DNA of 64,000 bases from Reticulitermes lucifugus (Eukaryota; Arthropoda; Insecta; Blattodea; Rhinotermitidae). The stretch lies in assembly GCA_026260175.1 (NCBI GenBank), contig JAKCWW010000071.1, positions 38,683 through 102,682 on the forward strand, given 5' to 3'. Of the stretch, positions 23,706-33,375 are shown one piece after another (position 1 is the first letter of the stretch; each line of letters begins with the position of its first letter). The notes below the pieces were generated by a model, which was given only the letters and a program-made list of their open reading frames with translations, did not search any database and had not been told where the DNA came from. The translations under genes and the position numbers were made by a program.

Positions 23706-25454
23706 CCAAAAGAATATTCCGCAAAATGTTAATCTCAAACCTCACTTATAAATTCATCAACTGACGTCGCCCACATGTCAAACTCGTTGATATACGAAGA
23801 GTCATATCTTTCAGATAAATCACATCACGCATTTTGACTGCATGAGACTAAACCTTCGAAGAGCATGGGCGCTGTTTAACCCAGTGAAGACTGGCTACTA
23901 GCTACAGAGACAGAGACAGAAAAAGACGCAAGAAATAGTAGAATAGACGAAATGAAAAGGTACGGCAGAAAGGGGATCACTTTGTTACAGTTTCCCAGAA
24001 TTCGCTCGTTCCTCTTCCTGATCGAAGTAGTGGTGAGAAGTGGTGAGCTCAAATGTGGGCCAAGGAATTGTGATTTACCGGCTAGTGCAAAAGTGCATAA
24101 TTCGGAAGGACAATTGTTTGGTTTTTAGAACGAAGTGATAAATTAAAGGAGATGAAATGGGCGGCTTGCTTGAGAAGCATGTAGTAACAACTTGAAACTT
24201 GGAAATTGTCTCAGCATTTGAAAGCAGAACAATATAAAAAAAATGTGCCGAGCTGGCCCTGTAAAGAAACAGCATCGCTTTTTCGGGAAGTTCCCAGGCT
24301 TCGCCCGCTTGCCATTATCATAAAAATAGCATGAAGATTAAGATAAGTGTGCAGCCTTGACAGAATGATACTAACAGGGAATAACTCAAGTACTCTGAGG
24401 AAAACCTGTATCAATGCGACTTTTTCCACCATAATTCCGCATGGACCGGCGCGAAACTCAACCCGCGCCTCCGCGGAACTCAAGACTAACACTGAATTGA
24501 ATCCTGCTTATAGATTTACTTCGTACCGCACAGCAAACACAACCGTCTCAATTATAAAACCAATCAGCTAATGCTGTATAGGAAAATATTTGCTCTTTGT
24601 TATGAGACAACAAATTATGAATACACTGTGTGGTCATAAGACATAGATTTCAGTGTTAAACGTGGTGGTACATATACTAACCACTCGAATGTAAGGTGTT
24701 AATAGATATATGTCCTCATACTGTCAATGAAGGCCTATACGAAACATATTCGAAAAGGTCTTTCTCAAATAAATACCTAATTATCCTCTCATTTGATTTA
24801 GTTCCATACATTTTCTGCAGTTGACAGAGAAATTTAAATAACTTAGTAACAGATTAATTAGACGCGAAACACTTTGGTACGGTGCAAACGTGTATTAATA
24901 CTTCTGTCTTTATGTTTCCAGCACTCCTTTTACGAGAATGTCTTTCCGTGTACTTTACATTTCTGTTCTTTCTCTACAGTAGCAGAAATGGTACAGTACT
25001 GGTTTCTCCGCTTCTCATTAAATTCTCTCTGTTTTCACTCTGCCAATCGTAGCACAGTTGCAAAATGAGGATCGTGGCTTCGAACTTACCTCTTAAATAC
25101 ACCCTCTTCTCTCTTAATTTACTGGCAGAAATAACAAAGGCAAACTCATCTGTAATAATCCAAAACACCCCGCAGAGGAAAGGCAACACACTGCCTTGGC
25201 AGTCTTGGCTGTTGCATAGGTGTCGAAATTACTATCGGCTATGAATTACGCGCATCCTCACTAAATCCACACTAAGCTCCTTAAACGAAATGTCTATTCA
25301 AAGGCCACTTTAATGATAAGCGCGATATTAGAAGACTGTGGCTACGCTATGTAACACCGCAGACAAGGCAAATCATTTTAAGTTAATGTTAGGCGGTAGA
25401 ACTGTGCAGTGTTTGTCAGTATGCCCTTAAAATTTGCTTTAAAAGCTGCTGTAA
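23706..25454. other. Unassigned DNA
   Basis: Overlapping frames on opposite strands near 24.2-24.6 kb (93 and 74 codons) and 24.9-25.2 kb (64 and 71 codons) have no recognisable domains. No repeat assigned. Confidence 0.5.
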
Positions 25455-25464
25455 GTTAGGTCAT

Positions 25465-25705
25465 AGGCTGATGCCGGTGGTCGCGCCGTATAAGTCATAG
25501 GTTCTCGACCGCGATCGCGGGTTCGAATCCCGCTCAGGGCATGGATGTTCGTCTCTTGTGTTTGTTGCGTGCTGTGTAGGTAGCGGCCTCTGCGACGGAC
25601 TGACCACTCGTTGAAAGGAGTCCTATCTATCTGTGTGTGTTCTAGAATCCACAACAATGAGGCGGCCTGGGCCCGATTTGGGCTGCAGCGCCCCAGGAGG
25701 AAAAT
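25465..25705 (+). mobile_element. tRNA-derived SINE family A, copy 2
   Basis: The head has GCCGGTGGTCGCGCC and a canonical B box GGGTTCGAATCCC. The body matches copy 1 in order: GTCTCTTGTGTTTGTTG, GCCTCTGCGACGGACTGA, AAGGAGTCCTA, CAATGAGGCGGCCTGGGCCC. An imperfect 10-bp duplication (GTTAGGTCAT at 25455-25464, GTTACGTCAT at 25706-25715) flanks it. The 72-codon minus frame across it is antisense SINE. Confidence 0.88.
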
Positions 25706-25715
25706 GTTACGTCAT

Positions 25716-26366
25716 GTAATGGAAATATGAAAAAGGGTTTTGTGATTTTTGTTGTTTGTTTGTGTGTAATATTCAGAAGAGGTAGATAAACCTTAAAAAA
25801 GGCTTACAAACTGTAACTACGTCCATTTACTCCCTGTGACGTATGTAGGAATGTGAAATAATTAATTTATTTTGATAATTATAAATATTTATGAGACATT
25901 AGTACGCATATGGATCTCGCATCTTCTTCAAAAACAGTAAAAGGTTAATTCCAGCAGTAAATTACAGTACGCTGCTAAGATAGGCGTATTGTTGCATTGT
26001 TATCTGCACTGCCTAAGCGCCATAATTATATTTCCTTGCATTTCGTTACACGTTCACCATGCCTTACATAGGAGTTTCATGTGTTACGAAGCTATACAGG
26101 TGTATTACACGTGCGTTCAGATGCTCTTTACAGAATAGGCTTTATGAAGGATCGTCTCTGACAAAGCCATTAAAATTCTGTTTTAGCTTCAAACAAAGTA
26201 GAACCCATACGCAGAGAATGTTTCGTAAATGCCATCCAAAGTAAAAATAAATCTAAATCTCTTCACTGATCTCGGAAATTAGATATGTTATCATAGCGGC
26301 AGTCATGCGGACAGAAGTACAAACATGACATACCACCAACGAATGGAAGAATAGCATTTCACGGGT
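25716..26366. other. Unassigned DNA
   Basis: One 61-codon plus frame (26059-26244); nothing recognised. Confidence 0.5.
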
Positions 26367-26379
26367 GGCATCTGAAGGG

Positions 26380-26645
26380 TAAAGGTAAAGCTATCCCTGT
26401 ACAGGCCGGTTTCCAGGAGGTTGAGGCTCCCAGATTCCTAGACAATCGACACATGAAGGTGGTAAGGTTGTCAGCCCTACGCACCGTCCGCCTTTATGTC
26501 CCAGGAAATATTCCTTATACTCAGTTCTGTTAAGAGGCTGAGTCGACCTCAGGGCCATAGTGCGAAAAATTCCAATGACAACATCGGGAATCGAACCTGC
26601 GACCTTCCAGCTTGTAGCGCAGTGCTTCAACCAACTGCACCACGG
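26380..26645 (-). mobile_element. tRNA-derived SINE family C, full length
   Basis: Minus strand: the head CCCGTGGTGCAGTTGGTTGA with a B box CAGGTTCGATTCCC, then ATGGCCCTGAGGTCGACTCA, ATTTCCTGGGACATAAAGGC, GTAGGGCTGACAACCTTACC, GGGAGCCTCAACCTCCTGGA, ending in GCTTTACCTTTA. A 13-bp target duplication with one mismatch (GGCATCTGAAGGG at 26367-26379, GGCATCTGAAAGG at 26645-26657) marks both ends. A headless copy is at 36990-37200. Confidence 0.9.
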
Positions 26646-26796
26646 GCATCTGAAAGGACTGTCTGAATAGCAGACATAATTAACCTGAAGTTAGGGGGAA
26701 CTCGGCCCAGGCAACATTCCAGATTCAACTATTTACATTCTGATTTAACATTATTCCTTTCTTGCATTTTACTTCTTATCATTTATATAACCCAAT

Positions 26797-27382
26797 AAAT
26801 TTATAAGCCACAGTAAACTTTAACTCTTCTACACGTTTCAGCGATAAATCGCCAGCCTTACTGAGACGCCAGTACAAAGGAATATATAACGTTAATACAT
26901 CAATCTCACACTAAAATCTTAAAAATATATAAATTATATAAAATGGCAGCTATAAATACAATAATATGAATACTATGGCTGGTATGATGTTAACACGTTC
27001 TTGGTTCAAAATCATTCATACGTCATTGTTCATAATGTAGGCGTATACGTGATTATACACAAAGCCTTCCTACACAATACACATCAATACACGCCACAGG
27101 GACTTGATCTTTGTGCATCGAAAAGTAGACATTAGATGTTTGTATATGTACAACTAGGTATACATTATAAACAATGGCATATCAGTAAATTTTAACCAAG
27201 AACGTGTCAACACCGTGCTACTAATATTATTCATGTTACTTTATTTATAGCTGATATTTTTTTATATTTTCTATATTTTTAACATTGTACAAGTTGGATT
27301 GATATACAAATACTATATATTCCTTTGTATTGACGTCTTCCTGAAGATGGCGATTTACGTGTAACTTATAATTTTATTGTTC
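26797..27382. repeat. Large imperfect palindrome (~585 bp)
   Basis: Arms of roughly 250 bp pair in inverted order: AAATTTATAAG, CGATAAATCGCCA, GACGCCAGTACAAAGGAAT-ATATA, CAGCTATAAATA, ACACGTTCTTGGTT and CATTGTTCATAATGTA at left, each with its inverted partner at right. The centre is about 27065-27135. Combining the two arms suggests an ancestral CTGAAGA-T-GGCGA-TTTA-TCGCT-GAAAC module: the right arm retains CCTGAAGATGGCGATTT (27340s) and the left arm, minus strand, retains TATCGCTGAAACGTGTA (26850s). Neither arm is intact. Confidence 0.8.
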
Positions 27383-27703
27383 GCATATGTTGGTGTATAT
27401 AAACTATTACTCACACTCCAGTTTACCAAAGAGAATGGTTTACGATAAGAAGAAACGCAATTAATTGCATAAGAGCGTCATACTTCGTGTTATCGTCATC
27501 AGCTGAAACCAACATGTAAATATATCCTTTAATAGTATATCATAAGTAATGAGTCGCTACTGGTAAGTAACCAAATGTTTATCTCTTTTTATTCGTAATT
27601 TCTAAGTTGCTCTAGTGCCATTTATTTCTAACCACCCTATAAAAGAAAATAATGGCAGACATAATTACATTTCTTTGTACATAAGTGAAGATAATATACT
27701 ATG
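27383..27703. other. Unassigned AT-rich DNA
   Basis: Lies between the palindrome and the LINE end; nothing recognised. Confidence 0.5.
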
Positions 27704-27890
27704 AGACAAAGATGTATATGGGAGGAAAATATTAACCTGGATCTTAAAGAAATGGACTACGCGATGCTTATCACAGAGAAATGGCGGGCTCTTATAAAAA
27801 GCAAATGATTCATGTTCCATAAAAGGCGGAGGGTTTGCGCGTCAGCTGAGGTAATGTTATTTTCTGGAGGTCTCTTCATGGAGTTATTAG
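27704..27890 (+). mobile_element. RTE-type LINE, 3' terminal fragment
   Basis: Frame from 27704 reads RQRCIWEENINLDLKEMDYA and then TEKWRALIKSK before a stop, matching the conserved end of the RTE-type reverse transcriptase polyprotein (RRWEDNIKMDL...WRALV). It is followed by the 3' UTR signature AGCTGAGGTAATGTTATTTT-CTGGAGGTCTCTTCATGGAGTTA shared with 60354-60550 and 30897-30946. 5' truncated, as usual for LINEs. Confidence 0.75.
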
Positions 27891-29989
27891 TACGTTCGTC
27901 GTACCAAGGTCAAGATATTAGTCTCCGGCTAGTCACTGCAGCAGCTCGGGCTCTTTCAGGAGAGGCCATATGAGTCTTGGGGTGGACAATGTGGCACTGA
28001 GGCAGGTTTCTCTCCTAACACTTCTAGTTTATCCTGCCAATTATCATTTTCATTAATGTTCTGTATTGGTCTATTATCAGGAGCTGATATAACGGACACT
28101 TTTCAGGCCGTACTACAACGGGCCTCACGTCAGCTTCAATTCGTTCAAACAACTGAAACTGCTAGTTGATTCGTCAGTATTTGGATTGACAGAGTGTATT
28201 TCATTAGTCTCATTTTTACTACGGCTACAAAGAAATTATATTTCGTGGTACTGTAATTAAACTGTATATAAAGTTATCATATTTGTCTTACAAACGAGCA
28301 AGAAAATCAGTCCTGCATTTCTGGACAAGATCCACAGAAAATCCTTACAAAAAATTGACTGGATAAAATTGTATTTGTGGTGAATTCCATCCAGGGGATT
28401 CTGCTGGCCAGTGTAGAGCCAAGTCAATGTCAAAGGATTTCTGGCTTTATTCAGTATCATTTTTCCCCTGACAAGGCTTGCACAAAGGAACTGACGTGAA
28501 AAGCATATCGAAGTCTGAAACTAGAATGCGTTACTGATGGGTCACGGGGCGAGTATTGACATCACAGGATGAAAACTCAATGATGTCTTGTCAGAGTTAT
28601 CAGTTCTCAGCACATTTCCTGTACACTTAGATTTCCACCACAAATGATAACACAGTTCCAGTGCTGATGTCACAAACTCTGTTTCTCTAAATTATGATTT
28701 AGTAAGTACATTTCATGTAACTTTAAACAACAATTAATCACATATGGTTTGGCAGATAATTTTAATCGAAATTACCTGTACGACTTTCAACATGTGATGG
28801 AAAAAATTGTTTTGAAAGATAATCATAACTTACAATAACACTATCTGGTAGAGCTATATGACATATTCTGTATCAGAGCACTGATAATGGCACGGTTTCA
28901 CTTAACGCATCAAGATAGTCAATTCAGATGCATGGATATGTTAAGTGAAAATGGATATTAAAATTAATTCCGGACTGAATTAGACATCAGGAAAATGTCC
29001 GCAATAAATACTGTTATTTCATAGGCCAATGTGGTCTAGTTCATGCGCCTCGAAATACGAAATCGAAACGAAAACGAAATATATGTAATAAATACAAATA
29101 AAGTTCAAGTTTGAGGTAGAAACAGAATACATTCATAAAATTCTTAATATTATCCAGTACAGATTCCCTTTTTACACATTCTACTTTCCGTAAGTTGACT
29201 CTTACTTTAAGTAAAGGAATTCAAATTACACCTATGAAAAATAAAATACGAACATATTTGGACTTAATAAAGGCAAAGTAATATAGCAATTTAAGGTTGC
29301 ATACAGGGAGGAAGGACTTTCACAAGTCTCCTAGTATTGTTGCGCTAATGTAGACTGGGGCGCTGCTAGGGGCTGTGAATCGTAAGGGAAACAAAGAACT
29401 GTGGTGGAGAAAGTTACTGCAAACTTTGCCTTGGACAACCAGTACGGAGATGGGAGGATAACATAAGATTAATCTCAGGGAAGTAAGTTATGAAGATGTG
29501 TGAGTCGATGGAACTGGCTCAGGATTATGTTCAATGGCAGACTTTAGAGTGGTGCCTACTACAATAGCGTCACACTACTTCGTTATTTAGAATTCTCAAT
29601 TATGTAATACTTCATATTTTTATACAAAGACTTTTAGCATAACGTGAAAACATACGCACAAGAATACGGAAGGATTTGTCCGACCGCCATAGTAACGTAC
29701 CTTACTGTAGGTGTGGCTTTTTATGGGAAATTGACATTTATATGCAGAGTCATTGTGGACATATTAAGATACAAATATTGTCGTGTAGAACATCCATCAA
29801 GACAGGCAGCGTACGTATAAGGTAATATTGAGGCGCGTTCGTGTAACCATTTTTGCCATGGAAAACCAAAAAGTATTACATATTCTGAGTGTGTGTTACT
29901 AGCCTTAGACGTCCAGCATGCAATGTGCATGCGCCGTGTTATATTGTCATCTGTGGCCTCTCCGGCTATACGACATTTTCCTGCATCAT
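27891..29989. other. Unassigned DNA
   Basis: No repeat or gene found. GGCCAATGTGGTCTAG near 29022 faintly recalls an A box but has no B box. Confidence 0.5.
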
Positions 29990-30330
29990 CTCATCAACCG
30001 AATGATTTTCGGAGAAACGTTATTGAACATAAAACGTATATTTTGATTTTCTCTACAACTTTGTCTAAAACAATGCTTATTTTAAGAAGCATTCAGCAAG
30101 GTATTATCATACATATACATAGGTCTTCACGTAAAGTACCAGTTATTTTTTCAGATTTTAATGAAGCTTGAATTTTCTCGACAGATTTTCAAAAAATAGT
30201 CAAATATCAAATTTCACGAAAATCCATCCAGTGGGAACACAGTTGTTCCATGCGGACGGACAGACAGACAGACATGACGAAGGTAACAGTCGCTTTTTGC
30301 AATGTTGCGAACGCGCTTAAAAATTAAATT
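29990..30330 (+). repeat. Dispersed repeat family E, copy 2
   Basis: Same block order as 20095-20445, ending with CCAGTGGGAACACAGTTGTT, CCATGCGGACGG, four GACA units, GACATGACGAAGG and TTGCGAACGCGCTTAAAAATT. The tetranucleotide tract is much shorter than in copy 1. The first third of the two copies is poorly alignable. Confidence 0.8.
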
Positions 30331-30896
30331 TCGTGTATTATGTTGTACAGATGTAAAAAGGTTAAAGTGATTGCTGTGCACACCATGCAGGCACATAGGA
30401 GGAGTAAAAGTATTACTACACGCGTTCATCACTTCGAAGTAGATGAAGGTGATGGGGAGTTTCAAACGGCGGCCGATTTACTCTCGGAGAAAGGACCCCA
30501 GGAACCCATTCAAATACATGTATAGTCTACATATAACGAGTTTGAAAGTATTATGAAACACACCATTAATTTACAAGAGTGGAGATAAATTTCCACTGAT
30601 TCCTTACCTCAGTATTACACACATTATCAGATTCACGTCCGTTCGACCCGTGGTAAAGACAACACGGTCAAATGTATGGGAGGCTTGGAGGATCGCAGAA
30701 CCCGACCGCATCAGTGGTGTCGAAGAAAAATTCTGCCGCTACCGGCGAACAAAGCCCAGTCGCCGAGCAGAAGTTTCTGATCCCGCTAACAACTTCTAAA
30801 GCAACGGGTTTTTAGGAAACTTGATACAAAGTTCATGCATTTTTAAAGTCGTCGCATTGATAAATTTCAATTACATACTGCTATCAATAATAACAC
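30331..30896. other. Unassigned DNA
   Basis: A 61-codon plus frame at 30340-30525 has no motif. AGTGGAGATAAAT at 30580 also occurs in the SINE at 12470, a match too short to assign. Confidence 0.5.
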
Positions 30897-30946
30897 TAGC
30901 TGACGACCTGTTAGCTTCTCAAGAAGGACTCTGCTCCATGGAGTTA
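30897..30946 (+). mobile_element. RTE-type LINE 3' UTR scrap
   Basis: CTAGCTGACGACCTGTTAGC followed by TTCTCAAGAAGGACTCTGCT-CCATGGAGTTA is the terminal sequence of the LINE family seen at 27840-27890, 57910-57970 and 60460-60515. Only about 50 bp remain. Confidence 0.6.
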
Positions 30947-31845
30947 TGGAGAGTTATCAATAGTAACATGGTGGCCGTGCAACCTTCTGCAGTGAGAGAG
31001 ACAATCGCGCAGTTCGGTCATCGTCCTGAATTTGTGTCTGACAGGAGAGCTTAGAAGAATTAATAACTTTTGTTCAGGTAAGTGGTCAACTTTGTTAAAT
31101 TTAAAGGATTATGGTGATGACGCGATATCTAGAGATATTTACATCTAGTGAAATTGCGATAACTAACGAAGCATTGGAACTTTATTGGAGAATAATTATA
31201 AACTCAACTTCAAATTCTATGTCGAAAAATTCTTTAAGATGGCAAAACGTTTGTCAAATTTGATGTACTGACAGTCTATATTAGGCTAACTAGTGGATAT
31301 AATACAATAGATTAACACCTAAATTGTGTAGTTAACAGTGAACATTTCTTGCGGACCTCGCCGTGCGGAAAGAAGTATCTGAAGAAGTTAGGCGCCATAC
31401 TTACTTCCCAGCACTTCTCGTTAAGTCAGATGAGGTAAGTTTCATTTGTTCTGAAAACAAACTGGAAGACTTCAATTGCAGTTCGCAAACTTTTAAGAAT
31501 CGTTCTAGTTTTCTGTTCAATAAAACACGAAAGCAGAGCGTACCAGAGTTGAATAACCAACGGTGGCGTTTCGGAATCTCAGGCATTAATCCCAGAGATA
31601 ATAGTGTTGTTGAATGCTTCGCTTGACAAGAATCTTCAAACAAAAAACTGTCACGAAACATGCAGCCATGACAGTTGATACTAACGGACTCTGGCAGCGA
31701 AATCCACCAACTAATTAGCACGAAACAAATTAGCTCTTGTCATGAAACCTAATTCCAGAGATACTAGTACGTCTGGATAAAGAAGTTTTGAACACGCCCT
31801 TTATGGAATGTGAGAACGCACGCGATGAGGGTGGGGTTGAAAGGG
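30947..31845. other. Unassigned DNA
   Basis: Overlapping plus (31363-31626, 87 codons) and minus (31401-31721, 106 codons) frames share the same DNA; neither has a known domain. Confidence 0.45.
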
Positions 31846-31846
31846 G

Positions 31847-31881
31847 TATATAAATATATTGTCCTGAGGGGTTGTTCGGTT
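31847..31881 (+). promoter_or_regulatory. Candidate TATA/initiator core promoter
   Basis: TATATAAATA at 31847-31856 in a G-rich setting is followed 30 bp on by TTCGGTT (31875-31881), one base off the arthropod initiator TCAGT. Spacing is right for Pol II. A 72-codon frame (31906-32124) begins 25 bp later but is unrecognised and runs up to the edge of a SINE. Chance occurrence is quite possible. Confidence 0.25.
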
Positions 31882-32094
31882 AGGAGTGGCGTGACGTTGT
31901 AACGAATGACCAGTCGGAGTTCACACGTCCTCGGATGCCGGTGTAGGGATTATTATCCCTCGTACCAGTCGATCCTAGTACCACCCCTTGCCACCTACAG
32001 TAATATATACCTCTGTGTAATTGTTATGACAGCTGGTCCGTACAGGGCAACAGTGGATCAAAGCGTGGTAACTGCAGAACGGCGGTCAGTAGTG

Positions 32095-32412
32095 CCAGTA
32101 GGAAAATCGTTTTCACATATGTAAAATTAAAGGTAACGTTCTCCACACGAAGGCACAGGGGGGAGTGAAAACTCGAGCCTCGGCACTAGACGCAGGTGAA
32201 TTATCAGCTTTACACTCAGGTCGCATTATCATCGGAGATAAGCCTCTGCTGCTCTACTAATAGGAGGTTGGATGTGTTCCGGAAAGAAAAGCCGGTCTGG
32301 GAGTTTAGGAGAGAGAAAATCCCTCACTGCTGCCGGGACTCTAACCACTATTTCTTAGTTGTCCATCCCGTAGTCCAGTCACTACACCGACTGAGCAATC
32401 GCGGCTCCCTAT
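32095..32412 (-). mobile_element. tRNA-derived SINE family B-like
   Basis: Minus strand: A-box region GATTGCTCAGTCGGTGTAGT, B-box region GTTAGAGTCCCGGCAG, then a T/C-rich joint, CCAGACCGGC, CAACCTCCTATT, CACCTGCGTCTAGTGCCGAG and a CTTCGTGTGGAG end. The same pieces (CCAGACAGGC, CAGCCTCCTATT, CATCTAGTGCCGAG) occur in order in the 61862 copy. Confidence 0.75.
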
Positions 32413-33204
32413 CCCAGATGTAGGAAAGATAATTGAGGTTTTGTTTATTTTCGTCGTCTTAATAGTTTCATTAATTTGAATTAAATTTTGGAGATACTTC
32501 CAAGTATTCAGTACAGATTCGTCAGTATTCCCCTCTTGTGTCCAAAAATCTTCGTATGAAAATACAAGTTCTTCACAAAGTGGCCATATAATTCACTAAA
32601 ATAATAGTGACATCTCTCTGAAAGGCTAAAACAAAATCGCGTGGCAATATTAAGAGCCTATCACTTTGAACCAAAGGGAGATGATAGAGGAGTTGAAGAA
32701 AGACGTTTCATAGCCCTTGACCCACGGACAAAATCGTCATTTGCGCAATAAAAACTGCATACGGACTGTCTCGTCACTATGCATATGAAGCAATAAATTT
32801 ACGTAATTTATATGCATGTATAACTCTGTCCTTTAACATAAGGAATAACACACACTGCGGGTGTTTTATGAACTGCTCAGTAGTATGTTTGGATACAGAG
32901 TGAAGGACATAAAGAGAACAGACAGAAAACTGGACAGTGAGAAACTTCACAAATCGTATCATTTGCTATAGAGTGTTATGGTGATCCCCCAGTTTTCTAT
33001 GGCAATATAATATTAAAGTGGATCTGAAGATACAGGTTGTTGGGATGTAAATTGAATTTAACTAGATAAAAACAGGACCCAATGGCAGATGATAATCAAC
33101 ATGGCACTGAAACTTTAGACTCAATGAAGATTTGGGAAATTCCGTATCTCAGGAACCAAATTTTTATATTTTCCATTCCGTGCATTATAATTCAGTTTCT
33201 ATAA
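32413..33204. other. Unassigned DNA
   Basis: A 61-codon minus frame (32777-32962) is the only open frame; no repeat seen. Confidence 0.5.
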
Positions 33205-33375
33205 TTTTAACCAACAAAAGCACACAATTGTAGTTATATTCACAATAATATTTTTAAAAACATTAAACTCCGTACTCCCTGATAATGGACCAGTAAGGTC
33301 CGAAACATGTAGTTTTAGTTTTATTTTAAATATTATCGTGAATCTAACGACAATTGTGCGCATCTGTTGGTTAAA
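33205..33375. repeat. Short palindromic element of family P1 with broken hammerhead core
   Basis: Outer arms TTTTAACCAACAAAAGCACA / TGTTGGTTAAAA and inner AATAATATTTTT blocks are inverted partners and match the outer ends of 22691-23098. Only one hammerhead-like module remains (plus strand): CTGATAA (33279-33285, G8 changed to A), perfect stem II GGACC/GGTCC (33287-33291, 33297-33301), GAAAC (33302-33306), ACATGTA. The stem I partner downstream is deleted. Confidence 0.85.

Noticed and set aside
25439-25657. 72-codon minus frame containing SGIRTRDRGREP
   Set aside because: Antisense reading of SINE family A copy 2, a frequent annotation artefact.
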